Positions 7,741 to 18,300 of a stretch of 64,000 bases of DNA are shown piece after piece; position 1 is the stretch's first letter, and every line of letters starts with the position of its first letter. The notes under the pieces were generated by a model. It searched no databases. It was given only the letters and a program-made list of their open reading frames with translations, and was not told where the DNA came from. Made by a program: the position numbers and the translations under genes. The stretch is from Caulobacter zeae (GTDB lineage: Bacteria > Pseudomonadota > Alphaproteobacteria > Caulobacterales > Caulobacteraceae), in contig NZ_PJRS01000001.1 of NCBI RefSeq assembly GCF_002858925.1, forward strand, positions 62,001 to 126,000. The letters run 5' to 3'.

Positions 7741-7791
7741 CCAAACCTCCCGTCATTCCCGCCACAAGGGCGGGAATGACGGGAGGTTTGG
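7741..7791. repeat. Perfect inverted repeat, family B
   Basis: A 23-bp stem (CCAAACCTCCCGTCATTCCC with GCC, and its exact complement) closes on a 5-base loop ACAAG. The core CGTCATTCCCGCC recurs at 13761-13896, 19634-19774 and 56255-56292. It stands between the dapB stop and the ydbH start, both read leftward, so it could end dapB transcripts. Confidence 0.9.
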
Positions 7792-7805
7792 GGAGTCCGG
7801 AAGCC

Positions 7806-8588
7806 CTAAACCGCCTTGAACCCCAGCACCTGCTGCATGTCGTAGATCCCCGGCGCCTGCCCCTGAGCCCACACCGCCGCCGCCACCGCGCCGCGCGCGA
7901 ACAGGCCGCGGTCGATGGCCGAGTGGGCGATGGTCAGGCTTTCGCTTTCGCCGGCGAAGATCACGCTGTGCTCGCCGATGATGCCGCCGCCGCGCACCAC
8001 CGAGAAACCGATCGAGCCTTCCTTGCGGGGCCCGGTGACGCCGTCGCGGGCGCGGTCCTCCACGTCGGAGAGAACGACGCCGCGGCCGTCGGCGGCAGCC
8101 TGGCCCAGCATCAGGGCCGTGCCCGAGGGCGCGTCGATCTTGCGCTTGTGGTGGGCCTCGAAGACCTCGATGTCCCAGTCGGCCGCCGGCAGGGCGGCGG
8201 CGGCCTGGCGCACCAGGCCCATCAGCATGTTGACGCCCAGCGAGAAGTTGCCCGAACGAACGATCGTGATCTTCTCGGCCGCCTTGGCCAGGCGCGCGTC
8301 CTGCTCGGCCGTGAAGCCGGTCGAGCCGATGATCAGGGCGATCCCGCCGCCGGCCGCGGCGATGGTCTCGGCCAGGGCGACCGAGGCCTCGGGGATGGTG
8401 AAGTCGATGATCGCCTGCGCGTCGGCCAGGGCGCTTTCCAGCGCCACGAGGCCCTCGCCTTCCGCGCCCGGACGGTCGAAGCGGGCCACGGCGGTTGCGT
8501 CGGCGCGGCCTTCCAGGGTGGCGGAGACGGCCTTGCCCATGCGGCCCAGGGCTCCGGCGACGGCGATCCGAACGGGGGACTGGGACAC
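7806..8588 (-). CDS. dapB: 4-hydroxy-tetrahydrodipicolinate reductase
   Basis: A 260-residue enzyme of the lysine and diaminopimelate pathway. It reduces 4-hydroxy-tetrahydrodipicolinate with NAD(P)H in the cytoplasm. The N-terminal cofactor motif AGALGRMG follows the start, DFTIPEA is near residue 80, and the signature EAHHKRKIDAPSGTA lies near 150-165, carrying the catalytic His pair and Lys. The start is GTG 8588, giving SQSPVRIAVAGALG, with GGAG 9 bases upstream and a length normal for the family; the longer frame to 8711 adds unrelated sequence. Confidence 0.95.
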   Translation of the reverse strand: MSQSPVRIAVAGALGRMGKAVSATLEGRADATAVARFDRPGAEGEGLVALESALADAQAIIDFTIPEASVALAETIAAAGGGIALIIGSTGFTAEQDARLAKAAEKITIVRSGNFSLGVNMLMGLVRQAAAALPAADWDIEVFEAHHKRKIDAPSGTALMLGQAAADGRGVVLSDVEDRARDGVTGPRKEGSIGFSVVRGGGIIGEHSVIFAGESESLTIAHSAIDRGLFARGAVAAAVWAQGQAPGIYDMQQVLGFKAV

Positions 8589-8744
8589 GGGGTTTTCTCC
8601 ACGAAACTTGCGCCGCGCCTCGTCGCCCAGCCCCTCTCCGGGGTCAACGGATTTATCCGGCGGGCTTCCGTAGCGGGAGCGACCGCGAAACCGCAAACCT
8701 TTGCCCAACAAGCGTTTGTACCGGTACCATTTGATATTGTCCGG

Positions 8745-8773
8745 TTGTAGCCGGCCAGACGCGTCGCTAGGCT
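8745..8773 (+). promoter_or_regulatory. Candidate promoter for the malic enzyme gene
   Basis: TTGTAG at 8745-8750 and GCTAGGCT at 8766-8773 are spaced like the Caulobacter housekeeping consensus (TTGACG ... GCTANAWC). The decamer GACGCGTCGC occurs at 8758-8767 and again 30 bases on at 8788-8797, flanking the -10 box, and could be an operator. Confidence 0.35.
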
Positions 8774-8848
8774 GACCCTCGCATAAGGACGCGTCGCATC
8801 GTTCGGCGGGTCCATTTCAACTGGCTACGCAGGACAGGAAACGCCGCC

Positions 8849-11131
<2,283 letters not shown>

Positions 11132-11323
11132 GGAACCCCCTCAGTCGCTCCGCGACAGCTCCCCAGAGGGGGAGCATCTCCAAGGAGCGCCGGCGCCGAT
11201 AGATCCTCCCCCTCTGGGGGAGGTGGCCCGGAGGGCCGGAGGGGGGACGTTCTCAGCTGCCGCGACGCCTGAAGCCCCCCCACCGATCGCTCGCGCGATA
11301 GCCTCCCCCACAGGGGGAGGTTT
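11132..11323. repeat. Intergenic palindromic repeats, family A, compound copy
   Basis: This stretch holds an inverted right half (CCCCCTCAGTCGCTCCGCGA with CAGCTCCCC), then a left half (GATCCTCCCCCTCTGGGGGA with GGCCCGGAGGGCC), then CCCCCCACCGATCGCTCGCG and a final CCTCCCCCACAGGGGGAGG hairpin. It fills the gap from the maeB stop to the kinase gene. Confidence 0.85.
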
Positions 11324-11406
11324 AGAATTGCCCCTTTCACCTCGTGCGCGAACGGGGCCATGATATCGGTCCCGTCGCCTGCTCCCCTCGGAGACCGCCC
11401 GGACCG

Positions 11407-12828
11407 ATGATCGATACGGTCTCGCCCAGCCTGACCACGGCGCTGATGCACGCGCCGATGGGGATCGCCATTTTCGACCGGTCGATGCGGTACCTGGCCC
11501 ACTCGGCCCAGTACCTGACCGACCAGGGCCTGCCGGCCGACCTGCCGCTGCTGGGGCGCGTGCACTACGAGGTGTTCCCCGAGATCCCGCAGTTCTGGCG
11601 CGACCTGCACGCGCGGGTGCTGAACGAAGGGGTCGAGCTGCGCGAGGACGGCGGCGACCGCTATGTCGACCGCCATGGCCGGGTCGAGTGGATCCGCTGG
11701 TCGATGGCGCCCTGGCGCACCGACGAGGGCGCGGTCGGAGGCCTGGTGCTCTATACCGAGGTCGTCACCGCCGCCGTCGAGGCGCGCCTCAGGCTGGAGG
11801 CGGCCGAGGCCCGCTATAAGGCGGTGTTCGAGCAGGCGGCCATGGGCGTGGCGCGGATCTCGCCGCGCGGGGTGTTCCTCGAGGTCAACGACCGCTTTTG
11901 CGCCATCACCCGCCGCAGCCGCCAGGTCCTGGTGGCCGGCAACGCCGCCGAGCTGATCGCGCCGCAGGACCTGCCGGGCGCGCAGGCCCACGTGCGCGCC
12001 CTGCTGGCCGGCCGGCTGGACACCTACGCGGCCGAGCGCCGGCTGATCGCCGGCGACGGCGAGGTCCTGTGGATCCGCCTGACCGTCTCCAAGGTGCAGC
12101 CGCGCGGCGGCCTGGCCTATCTGGTGGCGATCATCGCCGACATCACCGCCCGCAAGGTGGTCGAGGCCGAGCAGGAGCGCCACCAGGGCCAGCTGCGCCT
12201 GCTGATCAACGAACTGAACCACCGCGTGAAGAACACCCTGGCCACCGTCCAGTCGATGGCCGCCCAGACCCTGCGCAACGAGCCCGACCCGGTCACCGCC
12301 TTCGAGAAGTTCGAGCTGCGGCTCCTGGGGCTGTCGCTGGCCCACGACGTGCTGACCCGCGAGAGCTGGCACGGGGCGGACCTGTGCGAAGTGGCCCAGC
12401 GGGCGCTCGCGCCGTTCACCGCCGCGGCCGGCCGGGTGTCGGTGGCCGGGCCGCCCTGCTTCCTGCCGCCGGGCGGGGCGCTGACCATGTCGCTGGTCTT
12501 CCACGAGCTGGCCACCAACGCCCTGAAGTACGGGGCGCTGTCCAATCTGGACGGCTCGGTGGCGGTGGCCTGGCGGTTCGACGAGGCGACGCGGGCCCTG
12601 TCGCTGACCTGGACCGAGACCGGCGGCCCTAGGGTCGAGGGTCCGCCCTCCCGGCGCGGCTTCGGCTCGCGGCTGATCGAGCGCAGCCTGCGCGGCGAGC
12701 TGCGCGGCCAGGTCCGGATGGAGTGGCGCGAGGAGGGGCTGGTCTGCCGGCTCGAAGCCGTCGCGCCCCTGCCCACCCCGCCCTCGCCCGAGCTCGGCGT
12801 CGTCGCCAGCCTGGACGAACGGAGGTAG
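11407..12828 (+). CDS. PAS-domain HWE-family sensor histidine kinase
   Basis: A 473-residue soluble kinase, no membrane helices. Two PAS domains (about 8-125 and 135-255) precede the HWE kinase core. The phospho-acceptor is H272 in INELNHRVKNTLATVQSMAA; the N-box is HELATNALKYGALSN, and the WTETGG and GFGSRLIERSL motifs define the HWE class. ATG 11407 is preferred because MIDTVSPSLTTALMHAPMG leads straight into the PAS fold; the frame upstream is Pro/Arg-rich. No response regulator lies next to it, so it is an orphan. HWE kinases in alphaproteobacteria often feed the general stress response or light signalling; the input here is unknown. Confidence 0.88.
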   Translation: MIDTVSPSLTTALMHAPMGIAIFDRSMRYLAHSAQYLTDQGLPADLPLLGRVHYEVFPEIPQFWRDLHARVLNEGVELREDGGDRYVDRHGRVEWIRWSMAPWRTDEGAVGGLVLYTEVVTAAVEARLRLEAAEARYKAVFEQAAMGVARISPRGVFLEVNDRFCAITRRSRQVLVAGNAAELIAPQDLPGAQAHVRALLAGRLDTYAAERRLIAGDGEVLWIRLTVSKVQPRGGLAYLVAIIADITARKVVEAEQERHQGQLRLLINELNHRVKNTLATVQSMAAQTLRNEPDPVTAFEKFELRLLGLSLAHDVLTRESWHGADLCEVAQRALAPFTAAAGRVSVAGPPCFLPPGGALTMSLVFHELATNALKYGALSNLDGSVAVAWRFDEATRALSLTWTETGGPRVEGPPSRRGFGSRLIERSLRGELRGQVRMEWREEGLVCRLEAVAPLPTPPSPELGVVASLDERR

Positions 12829-12847
12829 GACCTCCTCCCCTTTGCGT

Positions 12848-12942
12848 GGTCCTCGCCCTTCGACGGGCTCAGGGTGAGGACCAATTCACGGCCCTAGCAG
12901 TGGAAAGCCCTCATCCTGAGCTTGTCGAAGGACGAGGGCTTT
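12848..12942. repeat. Intergenic inverted repeat, family C
   Basis: Two arms face each other: CCTCGCCCTTCGACGGGCTC with AGGGTGAGG, and CCCTCATCCTGAGCTTGTCG with AAGGACGAGGG. Copies are at 16262-16350 and 55628-55717. Confidence 0.85.
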
Positions 12943-12971
12943 CTCCGCCCCAAGCGTTCCAGGAGTAAAGA

Positions 12972-13736
12972 ATGCAGCTGTCCGACCAGATCGTCCTCGT
13001 CACCGGCGCCGGCCGGGGCCTGGGGGCCGAGATCGCCCGCGCCTTTTCCCGCCAGGGCGCCCGCGTCGTCGTCAACTACCGCGCCAGCCAGGACGCCGCC
13101 GAGGCCCTCGCCGCCGAGCTGGGCGGTCCCGGGCGCGCCATCGCCGTCCAGGCCGACGTCGCCGACCGCGCCGCCGTCGAGGCCATGCTGGCCGCCGCCA
13201 AGCAGGCCTTCGGAAGCCACGTCACCACCGTGGTCAACAACGCCCTGGACTACAGCTTCAACGGCGACGCCCGCGCGCATCTGGCCAGCATCGCCTGGGA
13301 GGACTTCGAAAAGCAGAACCTCACCGTCCTCAAGGGCGCGCTGAACGTCATCCAGGCCGCCGCCCCCGACATGGCCGACGCCGGTTTCGGCCGCGTCATC
13401 AACGTGGGCACCAACCTCTTCCAGAACCCGGTCGTGCCCTATCACGACTACACCGCCGTCAAGGCCGCCCTGCTGTCTCTGACCCGCACGGCCTGCGGCG
13501 ACCTGGGCCCCGCCGGCATCACCGTCAACATGGTCTCCGGCGGCCTCTTGCGCGTCACCGGCGCCAGCGCCGCCACGCCCGAGCCGGTCTTCGACCTGAT
13601 CGCCGGCATGACCCCGCTGCGCTCGGTGACCACGCCCGCCGAGTTCGCCGACGCAGTGCTGTTCTTCGCCAGCCCCTGGGCGCGGGCCGTGACGGGACAG
13701 AACCTGGTGGTTGACGGGGGCCTGGTGCGGGACTGA
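12972..13736 (+). CDS. SDR-family oxidoreductase, 3-oxoacyl-ACP reductase-like
   Basis: A 254-residue short-chain dehydrogenase. VTGAGRGLGAEIARAF is the cofactor motif near residue 10, VVNYRAS at the end of strand 2 favours NADPH, and VVNNALD replaces the usual NNAG. The active site reads YTAVK near residue 160, preceded by INVGTN where the catalytic Ser would normally stand: a Gly-Thr there is unusual. The C-terminal VTGQNLVVDGG is typical. AGGAGT lies 8 bases before ATG. It is closest to FabG-like proteins of unknown substrate and is flanked by repeats on both sides, so it is probably a single-gene unit. Confidence 0.85.
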   Translation: MQLSDQIVLVTGAGRGLGAEIARAFSRQGARVVVNYRASQDAAEALAAELGGPGRAIAVQADVADRAAVEAMLAAAKQAFGSHVTTVVNNALDYSFNGDARAHLASIAWEDFEKQNLTVLKGALNVIQAAAPDMADAGFGRVINVGTNLFQNPVVPYHDYTAVKAALLSLTRTACGDLGPAGITVNMVSGGLLRVTGASAATPEPVFDLIAGMTPLRSVTTPAEFADAVLFFASPWARAVTGQNLVVDGGLVRD

Positions 13737-13760
13737 TCTGAAACGACGCTCTTTCTTTAT

Positions 13761-13896
13761 CCCGTCATTCCCGCCCTTGTGGCGGGAAACCCTGGGTCCG
13801 CTTGCACGTGCAGCGCAGGCGGACCGCCGGCGGTCCGCCCCTACCGCACTTGCGGCTGAAAGAGGGGTTCCCGCCACAAGGGCGGGAATGACGGGA
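13761..13896. repeat. Intergenic inverted repeat, family B
   Basis: CCCGTCATTCCCGCCCTTGT with GGCGGGAA at the left and TTCCCGCCACAAGGGCGGGA with ATGACGGG at the right form a long inverted pair, with about 80 unpaired bases between. It lies just before the usg-trp operon, and bases 13897-14010 after it hold the likely trp promoter, which I could not place with confidence. Confidence 0.85.
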
Positions 13897-14010
13897 GTTG
13901 AAACAGAGGGAGGGGATACGCCCCCTGCGACGCCCTGCCCTCTTGAGCGACTCGCCCCGTAGGCGGACGGTTTCCCGGTGACGCTTAACCGTTGTCGGAG
14001 ACTGCTCTCG

Positions 14011-14280
14011 ATGACTTCCCGTGCGTTCGAACTGCAGATGCTGGGCTACGGCCTGACCACCGCCAACATCTGCTACCACCTGCCCGACCATCCGCACCTG
14101 CTTCAGCTCTATGTCTGGCAGGAGTACGACCTGGCGCCGAAGTTCCCCACCCTGAAGGGCTTCCTCGACTTCTGGAGCCGGGAACTGGACGGGGTGCTGC
14201 ACTCGGTGCAGGTGGCCCACGACCGGCTGATCGGTCCGGCCGAATGGAAGGCGGTCAACGGGGTCTTCACCCTCCAGTGA
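14011..14280 (+). CDS. usg: Usg family protein, first gene of the trp operon
   Basis: An 89-residue protein from ATG 14011 (MTSRAFELQMLGYGLTTANI). The pattern YGLTTANICYHLPDHPHLLQ and LYVWQEYDLAPKFPTLKGFL is the Usg family, named as the gene upstream of trpF in Caulobacter crescentus. Its function is not known; it has no signal or membrane segment and resembles a small compact domain. An in-frame ATG at 13978 adds 11 residues with no match to the family. It lies 48 bases before trpF in the same direction. Confidence 0.9.
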   Translation: MTSRAFELQMLGYGLTTANICYHLPDHPHLLQLYVWQEYDLAPKFPTLKGFLDFWSRELDGVLHSVQVAHDRLIGPAEWKAVNGVFTLQ

Positions 14281-14328
14281 ACCCCGGCGGGGGTTGCGCT
14301 GGCCGCTTCCCCACCGTAACTCCCCCCG

Positions 14329-14988
14329 ATGACCACCAAGGCCAAGATCTGCGGGCTCTCGACGCCGGAGACGGTGAAGACCGCCTTCGACGGCGGCGCG
14401 GCCTATCTGGGCTTCGTCTTCTTCGCCAGGAGCCCCCGCAACGTCGAGCCCGAGACCGCCGCCCGTCTCGTGGAGCCCCTAAAGAGTGATTTTGGGCGCG
14501 GCCGCGGCGTGCAGACGGTGGCCGTGACCGTCGATCCCGACGACGCCCTGATCGACCGGCTGATGGCCACCATGCGCCCCGACCTGATCCAGGTGCACGG
14601 CAAGGAGACCCCCAGCCGCGTGCGCGAGATCGCGCAGCGCAGCGGCGTCGGCGTCATCAAGGCCTTCTCGGTCTCCAGTTCCGCCGACGTCGACCAGGCC
14701 AAGGCCTACGAGACCGTGGCCGAGCAGTTTCTTTTCGACGCCCGGCCGGTGGAAGGATCCGCCCTGCCCGGCGGCACCGGCGCAAGGTTCGACTGGAGCC
14801 TGCTGCAAGGCCGGCGATTTTCTCGCCCGCATTTCCTCGCGGGCGGCCTGGATCCGTGGAACGTGGGCGCCGCCGTGGCCGCCTCCGGAGCCCCGCTGGT
14901 GGACGTTTCCTCTGGCGTGGAACGCGGTCCGGGCCTAAAGGACCCGGCTCTGATCACGGCGTTTCTCGACGCCGTCAAACGCGCCTGA
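14329..14988 (+). CDS. trpF: Phosphoribosylanthranilate isomerase
   Basis: A 219-residue TIM barrel that converts N-(5'-phosphoribosyl)anthranilate to CdRP, the third tryptophan-pathway step. KICGLS at residue 5 carries the catalytic Cys; YLGFVFFARSPRNV, DLIQVHGKE near residue 83, FDWSLLQGRRF and LAGGLDPWNV follow, and DVSSGVERGPG near 195 carries the second catalytic region and phosphate site. Second gene of the operon, 17 bases before trpB. Confidence 0.95.
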   Translation: MTTKAKICGLSTPETVKTAFDGGAAYLGFVFFARSPRNVEPETAARLVEPLKSDFGRGRGVQTVAVTVDPDDALIDRLMATMRPDLIQVHGKETPSRVREIAQRSGVGVIKAFSVSSSADVDQAKAYETVAEQFLFDARPVEGSALPGGTGARFDWSLLQGRRFSRPHFLAGGLDPWNVGAAVAASGAPLVDVSSGVERGPGLKDPALITAFLDAVKRA

Positions 14989-15005
14989 CCTAACTGGAAA
15001 CGCCC

Positions 15006-16238
15006 GTGAACGCTCCTGTCCAAGCTTCTGACCGGCCCAACGACTGGTCCGCCTATCCCGACGCCAAGGGGCGCTTCGGCGAGTTCGGCGGCCTGTACGT
15101 GGCCGAAACCCTGATGCCGCTCGTGCTGGAGCTGGACAAGGCCTACCAGGAAGCCAAGAACGACCCGGCCTTCCAGGCCGAGCTGCGCGGCTACCTGACC
15201 CATTACGTAGGCCGTCCCAGCCCGCTCTATTTCGCCGAGCGCCTGACCCGCCATTTCGGCGGCGCCAAGATCTATTTCAAGCGCGAAGAGCTGAACCACA
15301 CCGGCGCGCACAAGATCAACAACTGCATGGGCCAGATCCTGCTGGCCCAGCGCATGGGCAAGACCCGGATCATCGCCGAGACCGGCGCTGGCCAGCACGG
15401 CGTGGCCTCGGCCACCGTATCGGCGCGCTTCGGCCTGCCCTGCATCGTCTACATGGGCGCCGTCGACGTCGCCCGTCAAAAGCCCAACGTCTTCCGCATG
15501 AACCTCCTGGGCGCCGAAGTCCGCCCGGTGACCTCGGGGGCCGCGACCCTCAAGGACGCCATGAACGAGGCCATGCGCGACTGGGTCACTAACGTCGAAG
15601 ACACCTACTACCTGATCGGCACCGCCGCCGGCCCGCACCCCTATCCGGCCATGGTCCGCGATTTCCAGGCGGTGATCGGCAATGAAGCCCGCGAGCAGAT
15701 CCAGGAACTGGAGGGCCGTTTGCCTGACGCAGTCCTCGCCTGCGTTGGGGGCGGCAGCAACGCCATCGGCATGTTCCACCCGTTCCTCGCCGACGAGGGC
15801 GTGAAGATCTACGGCGTGGAAGCCTCGGGTCATGGCCTGGACACCGACAAGCACGCCGCCTCGCTGACCGGCGGGCGTCCGGGCGTGCTGCACGGCAACC
15901 GCACCTACCTCTTGCAGGACGACGACGGCCAGATCCTCGACGCCCACTCGATCAGCGCCGGCCTCGACTATCCGGGCATCGGTCCGGAGCACTCGTTCCT
16001 GCACGACATCGGCCGCGCCCAGTACCTGACCTGCACCGACGACGAGGCGCTGAAGGCCTTCCAGCTGTGCGCCGAGCTCGAGGGCATCATTCCCGCCCTG
16101 GAAAGCGCCCACGCCATCGCCAAGCTGCCGCAACTGGCCAAGGAGATCGGCGAGGGCGGCGTGATCGTCATGTGCCTGTCGGGTCGTGGCGACAAGGACA
16201 TCTTCACCGTGGCCGACGCCCTGGGGCGCAGCATCTAG
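15006..16238 (+). CDS. trpB: Tryptophan synthase beta chain
   Basis: A 410-residue PLP enzyme that joins indole and serine. The PLP Lys lies in [11 protein letters not shown] near residue 100, [13 protein letters not shown] [13 protein letters not shown] follows, and the phosphate-binding [14 protein letters not shown] is near 250. The start is GTG 15006 with only a weak GGAAA site, suggesting translation coupled to trpF. It works with TrpA as an alpha2-beta2 complex, yet an inverted repeat separates the two genes here. Confidence 0.97.
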   Translation: MNAPVQASDRPNDWSAYPDAKGRFGEFGGLYVAETLMPLVLELDKAYQEAKNDPAFQAELRGYLTHYVGRPSPLYFAERLTRHFGGAKIYFKREELNHTGAHKINNCMGQILLAQRMGKTRIIAETGAGQHGVASATVSARFGLPCIVYMGAVDVARQKPNVFRMNLLGAEVRPVTSGAATLKDAMNEAMRDWVTNVEDTYYLIGTAAGPHPYPAMVRDFQAVIGNEAREQIQELEGRLPDAVLACVGGGSNAIGMFHPFLADEGVKIYGVEASGHGLDTDKHAASLTGGRPGVLHGNRTYLLQDDDGQILDAHSISAGLDYPGIGPEHSFLHDIGRAQYLTCTDDEALKAFQLCAELEGIIPALESAHAIAKLPQLAKEIGEGGVIVMCLSGRGDKDIFTVADALGRSI

Positions 16239-16261
16239 ATGCTTCGACCGGCGCGCCAAGC

Positions 16262-16350
16262 GCCCTCGTCCTTCGACAAGCTCAGGATGAGGGCTATCTC
16301 CGACCTCGCAGTAGAAAACCTCACCCTGAGCCTGTCGAAGGACGGGGTTT
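16262..16350. repeat. Family C inverted repeat between trpB and trpA
   Basis: CCCTCGTCCTTCGACAAGCT with CAGGATGAGGG faces CCTCACCCTGAGCCTGTCGA with AGGACGGGG. It lies within what should be one operon and could act as an RNA processing or partial termination site. Confidence 0.85.
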
Positions 16351-16384
16351 TCGGCTCCGCCGTCGTCAGCGGGAACTGAGACCA

Positions 16385-17212
16385 ATGACTAAAGACCGCA
16401 TCGACCGCCGCTTCGCGGCGCTGAAGGCTGAAAACCGCGCCGGCTTCGTCGCCTATGTGATGGCCGGCGATCCCGACGCCGCAACCGCGCTCGAGATCCT
16501 GAAGGGCCTGCCCGCCGCCGGCGCCGACCTGATCGAGCTGGGCTTCCCGTTCTCGGACCCGATGGCCGAGGGCCCGACCATCCAGCGCGCCAGCCAGCGC
16601 GCCCTGGCCGGCAAGATGACCCTGAACGGCACGCTGGACCTGGCGCGCGCCTTCCGCGAGGGCGACCAGGACACCCCGCTGATCCTGATGGGCTACCTGA
16701 ACCCGCTGGTGAACAAGGGCTTCGACGTCTTCGCGAAAGACGCCGCCGCGGCCGGAGTCGACGGCCTGATCGTCGTCGACTGCCCGCCGGAAGAAGCCGA
16801 TCCGCTGAGCGACGCGCTGGAGGCCGAGGGGATCTCGCTGATTCGCCTGGCCTCGCCGACGACCGACGAAAAGCGCCTGCCGGCCGTCGTGCGCCGCACC
16901 TCGGGTTTCGTCTACTACGTGTCGGTGGCCGGCGTGACCGGCGTCAAGGAAGCCGACGCCGACGCCGTCGCCCCCGCCGTCGAGCGCCTGCGCGCGGCCG
17001 CGCAACTGCCTGTGGCGGTTGGCTTTGGCATCCGCACGGCCGAGCGCGCCGCCGAGGTGGCCCGCGTCGCCGACGCCGCCGTCGTGGGCTCGGCGCTGGT
17101 CGACGAGATTGAATCAGCGGGCAAGCTGAACGAAAACGTGACCCAAAAGGTTCTTTCCAAGGCGTCGGAGCTGGCTAAGGCTGTGCGATCCGCGCGACAA
17201 GATACGGTGTGA
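16385..17212 (+). CDS. trpA: Tryptophan synthase alpha chain
   Basis: A 275-residue TIM barrel cleaving indole-3-glycerol phosphate to indole. [12 protein letters not shown] at residue 20, [19 protein letters not shown] near 48 with the catalytic Glu, the Asp in [13 protein letters not shown] near 127, and [12 protein letters not shown] near 175 all fit. ATG 16385 was chosen because an in-frame extension upstream runs through the repeat and trpB. AccD starts 12 bases after its stop. Confidence 0.97.
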   Translation: MTKDRIDRRFAALKAENRAGFVAYVMAGDPDAATALEILKGLPAAGADLIELGFPFSDPMAEGPTIQRASQRALAGKMTLNGTLDLARAFREGDQDTPLILMGYLNPLVNKGFDVFAKDAAAAGVDGLIVVDCPPEEADPLSDALEAEGISLIRLASPTTDEKRLPAVVRRTSGFVYYVSVAGVTGVKEADADAVAPAVERLRAAAQLPVAVGFGIRTAERAAEVARVADAAVVGSALVDEIESAGKLNENVTQKVLSKASELAKAVRSARQDTV

Positions 17213-17224
17213 GGCTGTAAGGCT

Positions 17225-18148
17225 ATGGCGATGGCTGAACCCCAAGGCCCCAAGAAGGGCGACAAGACCAAGAGCTCGACCGACCGCCGAGGCGGTTGGC
17301 TGTCGCGTATCGCCCCCGGCGTGCGCGGTGCGTTCGCCAAGCGCGAAACGCCCGAGAACCTCTGGGTCAAGTGCCCCGACACGGGCGAGATGATCTATCG
17401 CTCCGACCTGGAGGCGGCCCTTTGGGTCACCCCGGCCGGACGCCACATGCGCATCGGTCCCGAGGCGCGCTTCAAGTTCACCTTCGACGACGGCCAGTAC
17501 GAGGCCCTGCCGACCCCGTCGGTGGTCGAGGACCCGCTGAAGTTCTCGGACGGCAAGCCCTACAAGGACCGCCTGGCCGCCGCGCGCAAGAGCACCGGCG
17601 AGCAGGACGCCATGGCCATCGGCTACGGCAAGATCGCCGGCGTCGACGCCGTGGTGCTGGTCCAGGACTTCGCTTTCATGGGCGGCTCGCTGGGCATGGC
17701 CGCCGGTGAAGGCTTCATCGCCGCCGCCAAGGCCGCCCTGGCCCGCCAGGTCCCGCTGGTCGCCTTCACCGCCGCCGGCGGCGCGCGCATGCAGGAAGGC
17801 GCCCTCTCCTTGATGCAGATGGCCCGCACCACCCTGGCCATCAACGAACTGAACGACGCGGCCCTGCCCTATGTCGTGGTCCTCACCGACCCGACCACCG
17901 GCGGCGTCACCGCTTCCTACGCCATGCTGGGCGACGTGCACCTGGCCGAGCCGGGCGCGCTGATCGGCTTCGCCGGTCCGCGCGTCATCGAGCAGACCAT
18001 TCGCGAGACCCTGCCGCCGGGCTTCCAGCGCTCGGAATACCTCGTCGAGAAGGGCATGGTCGACCGCGTCACCGCCCGCAAGGACCTGCCGTCCACCCTC
18101 GGCTCGGTCCTCGGCACCCTGATGCTGGGCCGCCGCAAGGCGGCTTGA
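17225..18148 (+). CDS. accD: Acetyl-CoA carboxylase carboxyltransferase subunit beta
   Basis: A 307-residue beta subunit that partners AccA to move CO2 from biotin to acetyl-CoA, making malonyl-CoA. The carboxyltransferase core is clear: FMGGSLGMAAGEGF, FTAAGGARMQEGALSLMQMA, VLTDPTTGGVTASYA and GALIGFAGPRVIEQTIRETL. The N-terminal zinc ribbon is degenerate: where the family has four Cys, only C50 remains and T53, T69 and G72 fill the other places. The gene follows trpA directly, as in C. crescentus. ATG 17231 is a second possible start. Confidence 0.96.
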   Translation: MAMAEPQGPKKGDKTKSSTDRRGGWLSRIAPGVRGAFAKRETPENLWVKCPDTGEMIYRSDLEAALWVTPAGRHMRIGPEARFKFTFDDGQYEALPTPSVVEDPLKFSDGKPYKDRLAAARKSTGEQDAMAIGYGKIAGVDAVVLVQDFAFMGGSLGMAAGEGFIAAAKAALARQVPLVAFTAAGGARMQEGALSLMQMARTTLAINELNDAALPYVVVLTDPTTGGVTASYAMLGDVHLAEPGALIGFAGPRVIEQTIRETLPPGFQRSEYLVEKGMVDRVTARKDLPSTLGSVLGTLMLGRRKAA

Positions 18149-18156
18149 GCCTGAAG

Positions 18157-18288
18157 TTCCTCCCCCGTGAAACGGGGGAGGGGGACCGCGAAGCGGTGGA
18201 GGGGGCGACCGCCGCACTCCGTCCCTCGCCCCCTCCGTCACGGCGCTGATAGCGCCGCGCCACCTCTCCCGCTCGCGGGGGAGGAGCT
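18157..18288. repeat. Palindromic repeat between accD and folC, family A-like
   Basis: TCCTCCCCCGTGAAACGGGG with GAGGGGGACCGCGAAGCGGT at the left and CGCCCCCTCCGTCACGGCGC with CTCCCGCTCGCGGGGGAGGA at the right. It fills the whole gap, so folC is reached only through strong RNA hairpins. It may supply the folC ribosome site (GGGGGAGGAGC, 10-20 bases before ATG). Confidence 0.85.
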
Positions 18289-18300
18289 TTCGGGGCTCCC

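Noticed and set aside
13740..14010. Tryptophan attenuator leader peptide before usg
   Set aside because: No short ORF with Trp codons and paired terminator/antiterminator stems was found; only the family B repeat is present.
12848..16350. Possible CRISPR array from repeated hairpins
   Set aside because: The repeats are single, far apart and inverted; no array spacing, spacers or cas genes.
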